This document shows, in pieces, positions 6,950 through 15,955 of a stretch of 43,828 bases of DNA. This DNA is from CAZTZL01 sp964617625 (lineage in GTDB: Bacteria > Zhuqueibacterota > QNDG01 > DSAB01): assembly GCA_964617625.1 (NCBI GenBank), contig CAZTZL010000020.1:1-43828 (forward strand), written 5' to 3'. The stretch's first letter is position 1. Every line of letters begins with the position of its first letter. A program made the position numbers and the translations under genes. The notes beneath the pieces were generated by a model, which saw only the letters and a list, made by a program, of their open reading frames with translations, was not told where the DNA came from and searched no databases.

Positions 6950-8578
6950 ATGAACAAATTGAAGAACAGGAAAATCCGACGATCCAATAAAAACCAGATA
7001 AAAGATCAAAAAATGGATGCGGAAAAAATAAATCTTCTTCCCCCCTTTATTCAAAAGATGATTTACCCTCCCCGTTTTGCTTTGATATTTTCATTCTTAT
7101 TCTTTTTAATTATGCTGTTCGTCGGTTTTTCGTATCATAAAATTGGCGATTTCGGAGTCGAAACGGATTTTTATTGGTCATATATTCCCGAAGCAAAACA
7201 AATCCTGAACGGTTATATTCCTATTTCCTCATTTCGCGGGCCTGTTTATCCGATCGTCCTCGCTTTATTTCACCTGATCATCGGGGAGTTTTTCAAATCG
7301 GGATTATTCATTTCGGTACTTTCAGCTGGTATCGTGATCTTTTTTACGTACCGAATCGTTCAACTATTATTTAGTAGAGAGATTGCATTCGTCACTGTTA
7401 TTCTTTTAAGTTTGAATCCGGTTTTCGTGCAATACAGTTACACTGCTGGAACCGACATGTTCTTCAATGCTGTTATCACCTGTATTTTATATTTCCTTCT
7501 CACAACCACTTCATTCAGCTGGCCCCGGTTGATCGTTATGGGAATCATGAGCGGATTGGCCTACTTGACACGATATAACGGAATCTTTATTTTATTGGCT
7601 GTCCCCTTTACCATCTGCATTTTCAATCCGATCCATTCGGATTTAAAAAAACGGTTTCTTTTTTCTTTATTGTTCATATTGGTATTTTTTATTTCGATTC
7701 TACCGTGGGGGGTTTACTGTCTCAATGAAAAGGGAGATTTTTTCTACAATCATAACTACCAAAATATTGCATACGAACTTTTCGGAAAAGGCAAAATGAG
7801 CTGGGATGCGTTCTGGTTCGGGAACAAATCGGACATCACCTCTTTTGGTGATATCATTATAAAAACCCCTGGATTATTTTTACTTAAAATGACCAGGAAT
7901 ATCCCCGACCATTTTTTCAATGATCTGGGAAAACTTACAGGTTGGCATATTGGCTGTTTTGTTATTGTTGGACTTATTTCTCTTTTTATTAATAGATTGA
8001 ACCGGTCACAATGTATATATTACATTTTCAATCTCTGCTTTTTCGGAATGCTCCTCATGGTTTTTTACGGTCAGCGGTTTTCTCTCTTTTTACTTCCCTT
8101 TTATATTACCACAGCGTTTCTGACCTTCATTATAATTCAAAAACATTTAATCAAAAAGTCTTCACATATCTACCTGGTCCGGGCTGTATTAATCTTTCTA
8201 ATTGCATTCACATTGGTTCGTTCATACCGCTTCAATTCCAGGAATATCAATTCCGGCCCCAGAGAAATACTCTCCGTTTCACAATGGTTCAAAAAACACA
8301 TCCCAGAGAACAGGAGAGGACAAACCGTGTCCGCAAGAAAGCCGCATATTGCCTACTATCTCGGGTGCAAGTTTGTACCTATTCCTTTTGTTAACTCCTG
8401 GGAAGAGTTAATTGCTGAACTGAAAAAGAAAAAAATCGATTACCTCTATTTTGGTGTGATGGAAGCATCTACAAGAAGTGAACTGCGATTTTTACTCGAC
8501 CCCCGTCAATCACCCCCGGAACTTTCCCCCATCGTCTATACAAAAGTTCCGCCCTCTGTGCTATATCAAATCCGTTAA
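6950..8578 (+). CDS. GT39-type (ArnT/PMT-like) membrane glycosyltransferase
   Basis: A 542-residue polytopic protein of the GT-C class, which transfers a sugar from a polyprenyl-phosphate donor to a lipid or protein on the periplasmic face. A basic N-terminal tail precedes about ten or more hydrophobic segments. The first external loop contains VETDFYWSYIPEAKQILNG followed by FRGPVYPIVLALF, the acidic loop and following pattern of PMT/ArnT-like enzymes in which Asp is catalytic. A soluble C-terminal part follows. The acceptor cannot be read from sequence. It has no clear ribosome site and is monocistronic, facing the CtpA gene. The DPM-like synthase at 32897 could make its donor; this link is inferred from family roles. 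Confidence 0.85.
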   Translation: MNKLKNRKIRRSNKNQIKDQKMDAEKINLLPPFIQKMIYPPRFALIFSFLFFLIMLFVGFSYHKIGDFGVETDFYWSYIPEAKQILNGYIPISSFRGPVYPIVLALFHLIIGEFFKSGLFISVLSAGIVIFFTYRIVQLLFSREIAFVTVILLSLNPVFVQYSYTAGTDMFFNAVITCILYFLLTTTSFSWPRLIVMGIMSGLAYLTRYNGIFILLAVPFTICIFNPIHSDLKKRFLFSLLFILVFFISILPWGVYCLNEKGDFFYNHNYQNIAYELFGKGKMSWDAFWFGNKSDITSFGDIIIKTPGLFLLKMTRNIPDHFFNDLGKLTGWHIGCFVIVGLISLFINRLNRSQCIYYIFNLCFFGMLLMVFYGQRFSLFLLPFYITTAFLTFIIIQKHLIKKSSHIYLVRAVLIFLIAFTLVRSYRFNSRNINSGPREILSVSQWFKKHIPENRRGQTVSARKPHIAYYLGCKFVPIPFVNSWEELIAELKKKKIDYLYFGVMEASTRSELRFLLDPRQSPPELSPIVYTKVPPSVLYQIR

Positions 8579-8621
8579 GAAATATAAAACTTTTCAACAA
8601 GAACAGATCAATTTCATCATA

Positions 8622-10226
8622 CTAGAGGGAATATGCTTTCTTTAAAAGAGATTCGGCCTCAGGGAAATGCCCAAGTGTTTCTAAAAGTTGACGATCGCTC
8701 AAGATTTGCACCTTGTAACGTGCTTCCTCCCCCCATATCTTTTCAGCAATCGCCTGTTTAAGAAAAAATTGAATCTTCTCTCTGTTCTGAAAAAATTCTT
8801 GATTACTTATTTGAAATTCGCACTTTCGAATGTGATTTAAAAAATGTTGCATCACTTTGCCATTCGGTTCATAGTTTTTCAAAAAATCATTTAATTCCAT
8901 TTTCATATCACTTGGATCTTTTAAATAATCCTCTACAAATGTAAAAAACAACTGTTTGGGATAATAAAGCATTTTCCGAACGAGCTGACTCGTTGTGTCT
9001 CTTTCTGAGGACATAACCAGGTCCGGTGTTATCCCCCCGCCACCATATACTTTCCTTTTAAGAATTTTACTTTGGAATACAGGCCTGGATCGGTCATTAT
9101 CCATATTTTTGCGCAGACTATCGATCATCACCTCTGAATAGTATTCCTCAAACGATTTATCATCAAACGGCCTTTGTATCAACCGGCCGGTCGGAGTATA
9201 GTATTTTGCGGTCGTCATTAAAAGAGCTGATCCATCACGGAATCGATACTGGCTTTGCACCAATCCCTTTCCAAAACTTGTCTCACCCGCAATCAGTGCG
9301 CGATCCCAATCCTGAAGGGCGCCCGCAACAATTTCCGAAGCGGAAGCCGAAGCCCTGTCAATGATAACAATGATTGGAATCAATGGATACGTCGCTCTGT
9401 CTGTTGCAAAATACTCTCTGAAAGATGACGGCATTCGCCCCTTGGTATAAACGATGCGCTTTCCTCCGGGCAGGAATTTATCCGAAACTTCAACCGCAGA
9501 TTCAAGATACCCGCCACCGTTTTGCCGCAGATCCAGGATAAGCTGTTTCATCCCCTGCGATTTCAATTGAAGGAGTTTTTTCTCAATTTCATCTCCCGTG
9601 GTTGAGGAGAAACGAATGATTTTAATATATCCGACACCCGGTTTCATTATCAGGGCATAGGGGACACTTTCAACATGCACTTCGTCCCGTGTGATAACGA
9701 AATTCTTCGGTTCGTCCCATTCTTTTCTTTCGACAGTCACCTCGACTTTCGTTCCCTTGGGTCCCATCAATTTTAGCGGGACATCATCCCGTTTAATGCC
9801 AACGGCAGATTTATTATCGATGGCGACAATACGGTCACCGGGCACCAATCCCACTTTATCAGACGGACCGTCAGGAGTCACCGACATGATTGTTATCTTT
9901 TCACGGATAACGTCAAATGAAATTCCAATCCCGGAATAACCTTCAAAATTTTGATTCCATTTATTGAATTGATCCGACGACATATATGTCGTATGGGGAT
10001 CCAAATTCGAGACCATTCCCTGAATCGCATTCTCCAAAAGTTCCTGGGAAGGTTTTTCATCAATATAATCATTTTGTATCGTTCTCAGGATTTGACTGAA
10101 AAGCTCAATCTTGTCGTAGAGTGTTCTTCCCGAATCGTATAATAATTTTGGTGTTCCGGAAAGAAAAAACAGCGAAAGAAGTAACAACAGAATTAACAAA
10201 TATCTATTTTTCATATGCGCTTTCAT
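8622..10226 (-). CDS. ctpA: Carboxy-terminal processing protease, S41 family (CtpA/Prc-like)
   Basis: A 534-residue periplasmic serine protease that trims or degrades exported proteins from the C-terminus. Residues 1-23 are an uncleaved anchor or signal peptide; a second ATG at codon 5 is possible. A PDZ domain runs from about 97 to 170 (YSGIGISFDV...GDRIVAIDN). The S41 core follows, with LDLRQNGGGYLESAVEVSD, then DRASASASEIVAGALQDW carrying Ser295, and FGKGLVQ carrying Lys320. The 25-residue Ser-Lys spacing matches plant CtpA. About 150 extra C-terminal residues, charged and probably helical, go beyond the minimal enzyme. Its promoter at 10279-10307 is divergent from the barrel-protein gene. 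Confidence 0.94.
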   Translation of the reverse strand: MKAHMKNRYLLILLLLLSLFFLSGTPKLLYDSGRTLYDKIELFSQILRTIQNDYIDEKPSQELLENAIQGMVSNLDPHTTYMSSDQFNKWNQNFEGYSGIGISFDVIREKITIMSVTPDGPSDKVGLVPGDRIVAIDNKSAVGIKRDDVPLKLMGPKGTKVEVTVERKEWDEPKNFVITRDEVHVESVPYALIMKPGVGYIKIIRFSSTTGDEIEKKLLQLKSQGMKQLILDLRQNGGGYLESAVEVSDKFLPGGKRIVYTKGRMPSSFREYFATDRATYPLIPIIVIIDRASASASEIVAGALQDWDRALIAGETSFGKGLVQSQYRFRDGSALLMTTAKYYTPTGRLIQRPFDDKSFEEYYSEVMIDSLRKNMDNDRSRPVFQSKILKRKVYGGGGITPDLVMSSERDTTSQLVRKMLYYPKQLFFTFVEDYLKDPSDMKMELNDFLKNYEPNGKVMQHFLNHIRKCEFQISNQEFFQNREKIQFFLKQAIAEKIWGEEARYKVQILSDRQLLETLGHFPEAESLLKKAYSL

Positions 10227-10278
10227 AATTGCCCGCCCATTTTGAGAAATCCATAACTAACATAAATAGAATTAGATA

Positions 10279-10307
10279 AATATAACTATTCATCAAAACA
10301 ATGTCAA
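10279..10307 (-). promoter_or_regulatory. Promoter of the S41 protease gene
   Basis: On the minus strand there is a perfect TTGACA (10307-10302), a 17-bp spacer and TATATT (10284-10279). The predicted 5' UTR is about 46 nt. Confidence 0.8.
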
Positions 10308-10337
10308 CAGCAAGATAAATCCGGAACGAAAAAGCTT

Positions 10338-10365
10338 TTGCTTTGGTATGAATTTTTGTTAAATT
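10338..10365 (+). promoter_or_regulatory. Promoter of the Omp85-like gene
   Basis: TTGCTT (10338-10343), a 16-bp spacer and TAAATT (10360-10365). The 5' UTR would be about 16 nt and lacks a ribosome site. Confidence 0.5.
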
Positions 10366-10387
10366 AAAAAAATTCAATTTAAACACA

Positions 10388-13243
10388 ATGAAAAATCATA
10401 CAGCCAAATTATGTTTCATCCTTATTCTTCTGTTTGCAGAACTGGTCAATGGCCAATATTATTTCGGCAGAAATAAAATCCAGTACAATCAGTTCCAGTG
10501 GCACATATTGAAGACAACCCATTTCGATATATATTTCTACCCCGAAATGGAAGCTCTGGCCGAAATCGGAGCCTACTATGCCGAGGAAAGCTATCAGTAT
10601 CTGCAGAATAAATTCAACCACAATCTGTTAAAAAGAATCCCTCTTGTTTTTTACAGCTCACATTTTCACTTTGAAGAAACCAACACATTGCCCTATATGA
10701 TCTCACCCGGCCTTGGCGGTTTTTTCGAATTCATCAAGGGAAGGGTTGTCGTCCCGTGCGACGGCTCGATAGACCGTTTCAAGCAAACGATCCGCCATGA
10801 ATTGGTGCATGTCTTTCAGAGAAGTTACCTTCAAAGAATATTTAAGGACCACCGCCTGGCCCAGGGGAAAGCCCTTCCCCTCTGGTTTATCGAAGGATTG
10901 GCGGAATACTGGTCCGAAGGATGGAGCCCGGAAGCCGAAATGGTGATCCGGGATGGTGTACTGCATAATACTGTTGTCCCGATTCAGCAAATGTATCTGA
11001 TTTATGGTACCTATCTCATGTACAAGGAAGGGCAATCCTTTTTAAAATATATTGCAGAAACTTACGGGGAAGAAAAGATACTGCGTCTGCATCAGAATAT
11101 CTGGAAAAAAAATTCGTTCTCCGAGGTCTTGAAAATGACTCTGGGGAAAGATCTCAGGGAACTGGATGACGAATGGCTCTACTATCTTAAAAAACAATAT
11201 TATCCTCTCATGACAAACAGGGAACTGCCCGGCATGGTTTCCATCCGGATTACGGAAAGGGGATTCAACACGCTCCCCGTTTTCTATCTTGAAAACGGAA
11301 CGCGAAAGGTGATTTTTCTTGCCAACAGAAACGGATACTCAGGTATTTATAAAAAATCGATTACCGATTTCAGAGAAGACAAACCCGAACTCCTGATTCA
11401 GGGAGAAAAAACACCCGAACTGGAATCGTTCCATCTTCAAAAAAGCCGCATGGATATCCACAATGACAAGCTCGCTTTCATTGCTAAAAGCGGCCCCAAC
11501 GACATATTATACATCTTCGATTTGAACAAAAAAAGTATGATTCAAAAATTCAAATTCCCTTCACTTGTCTCCCTCTTCTCACCTTCATGGTCCCCGGACG
11601 GATCCGAAATTGCCATCACCGGACTGGACCGGAGCGGTAAAAGCGACTTGTACTTGATCCGTATCCAAAATGGAGAATTGATCCGTTTGACCGACGATTA
11701 TTACCAGGACCGGGATCCCGACTGGTCTCCGGACGGGAAATGGCTTGTCTTCAGTTCGGACCGGACAGGAACAGGAGAGGAAGGATACAATAATCTTTTT
11801 TTATACAATATAACCAATTTGACAATTTCCTATTTGACATTCGGACACTTTAATGATGCCCAACCGACATGGTCTCCGAATGGAAAGTACATCGCCTTTT
11901 CTTCGGATCGCGACGGCGTCTCCAATATCTGGGTAATTGAACAGCAAACATCCGAACTGGATTCCAGTATAAAGTATTTCCCCTTTTCTTTATATCAGAC
12001 AAACACGACGAAACAAACAGCTGTATTGAAGCAAATCACCCGTTTTGCTACTGCCGCTTTTTATCCCTGCTGGACAGACAGTCTTTCCATTCTTTTTACT
12101 GCTTTTGAAAATATGAGCCTTCAGATTCGAGAACAGCCAAATCTTGTAAGAGATATGGAAACGATCCATCCTGTGCAGCCAGACTCTCTATGCAAATTTT
12201 CCAGATTATGGACATTTCCAAAGATCAGCGGTACAATGCAATCAAGCCGGGTGAAATATAAAAGAAAATTCAGTCTGGACATTGCACAGAGCCAGATTAT
12301 TCAGGATCCGATTTTCGGAACCAGCGGCGGCGGGGAAGTGCTCATCTCCGATATGCTGGGCAACGAAAAGTACTATTTTCTCGTTTACAACAATGCACAG
12401 AGCCGTTCGGAATTCTGGGATGGATTCAACCTGGCCATTACCCGATTGGATCTTACCCGAAGATTGAATTTTGCGCTGGGATTGTACCGGCTGGCCGGTT
12501 TATATTATAATAATTATGATGGATACTTTTTTGAACGGCGGCACGGAGGATTTGCATCCGTTAACTATCCTCTGAACAAATTCGAACGTTTGGGAACCAG
12601 TTTGAATATTCGGCACTCCGATAAAAACTGGTACAGTTACGGCCAGAGGAGAAAGGCATTTCTCCTTTCGAATTTTATCTCGTACACAAAGGATAACTCA
12701 TTGTGGGGTCCCACAGGCCCGCTCGACGGCAGCCGGCTTCAAATCACACTCGGCAATACAGTGGATATCGATCATTCGAACGTCAATTTTACCACCGTCA
12801 TGTTTGATGCAAGGAAATACTTCCGCTTGAGTTATCGCATCTGTCACGCTGTCAGAGTACTGGGACAATTCAATCAGGGCAAAGAACCCATGCCGTTCTT
12901 TATGGGAGGTTCGTGGGATTTGAGGGGATACAAACTCTGGTCGCTCTGGGGGACCAAACTCGCTCTCATTTCGAATGAACTCCGGTTCCCGTTCATCGAC
13001 CAGTTTTACATGCATTTCCCATTCGGTGGTATTGGATTGAATTCAATCCGCGGCGCACTGTTTGTCGACGCCGGCAATGTGTGGAACGATCATTTCGATG
13101 AAATCAAAGGGAGTATGGGATTCGGAATTCGTTTTACACTCGGCGGGTATTTAGCCCTTAGACTGGATATCGGCAAAAAAACCAATTTTAAAAAAATCTA
13201 TCCGAAAACATTCACACAGTTCTTCTTCGGCTGGGATTTTTAG
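10388..13243 (+). CDS. Outer-membrane protein: peptidase-MA-like domain, PD40 propeller and Omp85 barrel
   Basis: A 951-residue three-part envelope protein. A signal peptide (1-22) ends VNGQ. Residues ~35-280 form a gluzincin metallopeptidase-like domain with HELVH at 137-141 and WFIEGLAEY, whose Glu173 is placed to be the third zinc ligand. Residues ~290-580 carry TolB/PD40 propeller repeats (SWSPDGS near 400, DWSPDGK near 444, TWSPNGK near 494). The C-terminal ~350 residues look like an Omp85/surface-antigen barrel: GGSWDLRGY near 840-848 corresponds to the RGY/F lid-loop motif, followed by GALFVDAGNVW and a terminal strand ending in Phe. All zinc ligands are present, so activity is plausible. 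Substrate and partner are unknown. lysA follows after 13 bp, presumably in the same transcript. Confidence 0.88.
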   Translation: MKNHTAKLCFILILLFAELVNGQYYFGRNKIQYNQFQWHILKTTHFDIYFYPEMEALAEIGAYYAEESYQYLQNKFNHNLLKRIPLVFYSSHFHFEETNTLPYMISPGLGGFFEFIKGRVVVPCDGSIDRFKQTIRHELVHVFQRSYLQRIFKDHRLAQGKALPLWFIEGLAEYWSEGWSPEAEMVIRDGVLHNTVVPIQQMYLIYGTYLMYKEGQSFLKYIAETYGEEKILRLHQNIWKKNSFSEVLKMTLGKDLRELDDEWLYYLKKQYYPLMTNRELPGMVSIRITERGFNTLPVFYLENGTRKVIFLANRNGYSGIYKKSITDFREDKPELLIQGEKTPELESFHLQKSRMDIHNDKLAFIAKSGPNDILYIFDLNKKSMIQKFKFPSLVSLFSPSWSPDGSEIAITGLDRSGKSDLYLIRIQNGELIRLTDDYYQDRDPDWSPDGKWLVFSSDRTGTGEEGYNNLFLYNITNLTISYLTFGHFNDAQPTWSPNGKYIAFSSDRDGVSNIWVIEQQTSELDSSIKYFPFSLYQTNTTKQTAVLKQITRFATAAFYPCWTDSLSILFTAFENMSLQIREQPNLVRDMETIHPVQPDSLCKFSRLWTFPKISGTMQSSRVKYKRKFSLDIAQSQIIQDPIFGTSGGGEVLISDMLGNEKYYFLVYNNAQSRSEFWDGFNLAITRLDLTRRLNFALGLYRLAGLYYNNYDGYFFERRHGGFASVNYPLNKFERLGTSLNIRHSDKNWYSYGQRRKAFLLSNFISYTKDNSLWGPTGPLDGSRLQITLGNTVDIDHSNVNFTTVMFDARKYFRLSYRICHAVRVLGQFNQGKEPMPFFMGGSWDLRGYKLWSLWGTKLALISNELRFPFIDQFYMHFPFGGIGLNSIRGALFVDAGNVWNDHFDEIKGSMGFGIRFTLGGYLALRLDIGKKTNFKKIYPKTFTQFFFGWDF

Positions 13244-13256
13244 AAATGGCAACCGG

Positions 13257-14537
13257 ATGAAACCTTTTCATTACGACGACGGAGAACTTTTCTGTGAAGA
13301 AGCAGCCGTCTCTGAAATTGCCAGAGAGGTCGGAACGCCTTTCTATCTGTACAGCAGAAAACAGCTCGAGCATAATTATCAGAAGATTGAAGAGGCCCTG
13401 GAGTCGATCAATCACCTGACCTGTTTCGCCCTCAAATCCAATGCCAATCCCTCACTACTTGGGATACTTGCAGGGATGAATGGCGGTGCCGAAGTCGTCT
13501 CCGGCGGAGAACTCCAGTTGGCCGTCAAATCAGGGATCGACCCGGAACGCATCGTCTTTTCCGGAGTCGGCAAAACCAACAGGGAGATCGAAGAAGCGAT
13601 CGAAAATGAAATTTTCTCCATTAATATCGAATCCATCGAAGAGCTGAAAATTGTAAGTCAGATTGCGGACAGACTTGGCCGAAAAGCGCGCATTGCCATT
13701 CGCATCAATCCCGACATCGATGCGAAAACCCATCCCTATATCGCCACCGGATTGAGAGAGAGTAAATTCGGGATCGATTCCGCGCATACGAATGAAGCTT
13801 TTCAACTGGCATCCTCGCTTCCCGGAATCGAGTTGAAGGGTATTCACTGTCACATCGGATCCATGATCACAGAGATTGATCCTTTTCTTAAAGCAGCTCA
13901 ATCCCTGGTTAAAACAGTTGAGAATTTAAAAACCGCAGGGATTTCTCTCTCGCACATCGATATTGGTGGTGGAGTGGGCATTGATTATACACAGATTGTG
14001 GATGCGCATTCAACAACAAAATCCGATGAACCAGATTCCTTCTCTCTGAAAAAACTGTTTTCTGCGATTCTTCCAATTATTCAGCAAACCGGTTTGAAAC
14101 TTATTTTTGAACCGGGAAGGCTGCTCGTTGGAGATACGGCGGTCTTGGTAACGCAAGTCCTTTTTAAGAAAAAAAGTGATGTGAAAAATTTTACTGTCGT
14201 CGATGCCGGAATGAGCGACTTGATCCGCCCGGCACTTTATGATGCGTATCATCAGGTGGTCACTGTTAAACATTCATCCGGCGCTACAGAAAAGGCAAGC
14301 ATAGTCGGCCCCATCTGCGAGAGCGGAGATTTTCTGGCGCGCGATCGAATCCTCCCGAAAGTAAAACGGGGCGATTTGCTGGCCATTACAGGAACAGGGG
14401 CATACGGTTTTGTACTTTCTTCCAACTATAATGGCCGCCCGAAACCGCCGGAAATTCTGGTTGAAGGGAAATCTCATCGAATCATTCGGAAACGTGAGAA
14501 TAACGCCTCTTTATGGAAAGGAACTGAATTGGAGTAG
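13257..14537 (+). CDS. lysA: Diaminopimelate decarboxylase
   Basis: A PLP enzyme of 426 residues that decarboxylates meso-diaminopimelate to lysine, the last step of the DAP pathway in the cytoplasm. The N-terminal alanine-racemase-like barrel holds FALKSNANP with the PLP-binding Lys60, HIGSMI, the GGGVGIDY phosphate loop and EPGRLLVGD. The C-terminal beta domain contains CESGDFLARDR with the active-site Cys, and GAYGFVLSSNYNGRPKPPEILV. These match LysA rather than ornithine or carboxynorspermidine decarboxylases. The length is normal. It sits 13 bp after the barrel gene with no promoter between; the pairing looks incidental. Confidence 0.96.
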   Translation: MKPFHYDDGELFCEEAAVSEIAREVGTPFYLYSRKQLEHNYQKIEEALESINHLTCFALKSNANPSLLGILAGMNGGAEVVSGGELQLAVKSGIDPERIVFSGVGKTNREIEEAIENEIFSINIESIEELKIVSQIADRLGRKARIAIRINPDIDAKTHPYIATGLRESKFGIDSAHTNEAFQLASSLPGIELKGIHCHIGSMITEIDPFLKAAQSLVKTVENLKTAGISLSHIDIGGGVGIDYTQIVDAHSTTKSDEPDSFSLKKLFSAILPIIQQTGLKLIFEPGRLLVGDTAVLVTQVLFKKKSDVKNFTVVDAGMSDLIRPALYDAYHQVVTVKHSSGATEKASIVGPICESGDFLARDRILPKVKRGDLLAITGTGAYGFVLSSNYNGRPKPPEILVEGKSHRIIRKRENNASLWKGTELE

Positions 14538-14659
14538 ACTGTACTTCCAATACCTTGGAACGGTTTGAATATCAATGATAATAAGTGGATAAAAGAATAT
14601 CCGTGTAAAAAAAAAGAAAACTATCTTAATAAAAATCATGGAAAGGAGGATAAAATAAA

Positions 14660-15217
14660 ATGGCTAGAAATTTACAATTATTGGATACAAAGCGTACCGG
14701 CCTGCTTGTGGTCGATATGCAGAAAAAATTGCTTAAAACCATGCCGAATCCGGAGCTTCTTACAGAAAATGTTTTAAAATTGATCGACGGATTCAAGATC
14801 ATCGAACGGCCTGTCTTTTTAACCGAACAGAATCCTGCAGGGCTGGGAAAAACAGAAACTGCAATAAAGAAGGCGTTAAAAGGAATCGAAATCCTGGAAA
14901 AATTGAGCTTCAGTTGTTGCGGAATTGAAGGATTTTCACAAAAATTGCGCAAACAAAAAATGGATCAGGTCGTTCTGTGCGGAATCGAAACCCACATCTG
15001 CATCTGGCAAACTGCCATGGATTTGTTGTATGACGGCTTTGATGTCATCGTTGTAAAAGATTGTGTCTCTTCGAGAAAAGAGATTGACAGCGAAACTGCC
15101 CTCAATCGGATGCAGGCAAATCGCATACAGCTATCGACCATAGAAACCGTCTTGTTCGAACTGCTGAAAAAAGCGGGAACCGATGAATTTCAGAAAATCT
15201 CTGAGTTGATAAAATAA
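14660..15217 (+). CDS. Isochorismatase-fold hydrolase, ISOC1/2-like
   Basis: A 185-residue cysteine hydrolase of the isochorismatase fold. The triad can be placed as Asp in LLVVDMQ, Lys in LEKLSFS and Cys in GIETHICIWQTA. The order TEQNPAGLGKT, then LCGIETHICI, KDCVSSR and a C-terminal FQKISELIK resembles the eukaryotic ISOC1/ISOC2 proteins more than YcaC, nicotinamidase or true isochorismatases. The natural substrate of that branch is not well established, so I do not name one. AAAGGAGG at 14641-14648 lies ten bases before the ATG. It appears monocistronic, 120 bp after lysA. Confidence 0.85.
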   Translation: MARNLQLLDTKRTGLLVVDMQKKLLKTMPNPELLTENVLKLIDGFKIIERPVFLTEQNPAGLGKTETAIKKALKGIEILEKLSFSCCGIEGFSQKLRKQKMDQVVLCGIETHICIWQTAMDLLYDGFDVIVVKDCVSSRKEIDSETALNRMQANRIQLSTIETVLFELLKKAGTDEFQKISELIK

Positions 15218-15394
15218 TTCGGTTTTTGAAGAAAAGTGCTTGAATTTGTGATTCTAATTCATTAATTTCAAATTGAAATGAATCTGTCAATAATTTCTTT
15301 GCAAAAAACGAAGATTTCATTTTGAAAATATTGAATACTTATCCAGCTTTAAAATTTAAGCAATACCATAATGATGTAAAAATAGAGGAGGATT

Positions 15395-15928
15395 ATGCGA
15401 ACAATAAAACAATTGCTCGGAGTATCAATCACTATCTCTCTGCTCGCAGTAAATGCCATTGCACAGGGCGGGCATATGTATGTGAAAGTTGAAAGTGAAA
15501 ATATAAGGAATACTCCCAAGGGGGAAAAAACCGGCGATCTCCTTGCCGGAACCAAGGTCGAAGTGCTCGAACGCAGACCCAACTGGGTAAAAGTACAGTT
15601 CACCGGCTGGATTTGGGAAAATTCCCTGACAAACGATTCAACTATGGTAGTGGGATTTACAATGGGGGCAAAACACATTCTTGTAAAAACAGAAGCCGAA
15701 GCGTTACGTATCCTCAAAGAACTTAAAAGTGGAACCGATTTTGATGAACTTGCCCGAAAATATTCGATCGATGTTTCCAGCGGTTCCAAAGGGGGAGATC
15801 TCGGATTATTTCATAGAGGTGACCTTCTTCCTGATTTTGAAGCGGCAATTCTTCGTTTGAAAGTGAATGAATTAAGCGGTGTCGTAAAAACAAGCGTCGG
15901 ATATCACATTATTCAACGCACAAAATAA
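15395..15928 (+). CDS. Secreted SH3-domain / parvulin peptidyl-prolyl isomerase fusion
   Basis: A 177-residue periplasmic protein. Residues 1-24 are a signal peptide ending AIAQ. Residues ~28-85 are a bacterial SH3 domain (YVKVESENIRNTPKGEKTG...VEVLERRPNWVKVQFTGWIWE), which usually binds peptidoglycan or peptides. Residues ~90-177 are a PpiC/parvulin rotamase domain (AKHILVKTEAEA, SGSKGGDLGLFHRGDLLPDFE, GYHIIQRTK) that catalyses prolyl cis-trans isomerisation. The two are joined without the SurA-type chaperone region, making a minimal, possibly wall-localised foldase. GGAGG lies just before the ATG. The Yip1-family gene follows after 27 bp, so they are probably co-transcribed. Confidence 0.9.
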   Translation: MRTIKQLLGVSITISLLAVNAIAQGGHMYVKVESENIRNTPKGEKTGDLLAGTKVEVLERRPNWVKVQFTGWIWENSLTNDSTMVVGFTMGAKHILVKTEAEALRILKELKSGTDFDELARKYSIDVSSGSKGGDLGLFHRGDLLPDFEAAILRLKVNELSGVVKTSVGYHIIQRTK

Positions 15929-15955
15929 TTTATAAATCATTGAGGGAGGAAAAGT

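Noticed and set aside
14555..14572. TTGGAACGGTTTGAA as a sigma-54 promoter before the hydrolase
   Set aside because: The distance between the -24 and -12 elements is two bases short.
14565..14777. A 70-residue frame before the isochorismatase-fold gene
   Set aside because: It overlaps the hydrolase in another frame and has no ribosome site, whereas the hydrolase has AAAGGAGG.
15265..15279. Palindrome ATTTCAAATTGAAAT before the SH3-parvulin gene
   Set aside because: It is short and AT-rich; such palindromes are expected by chance in this composition.
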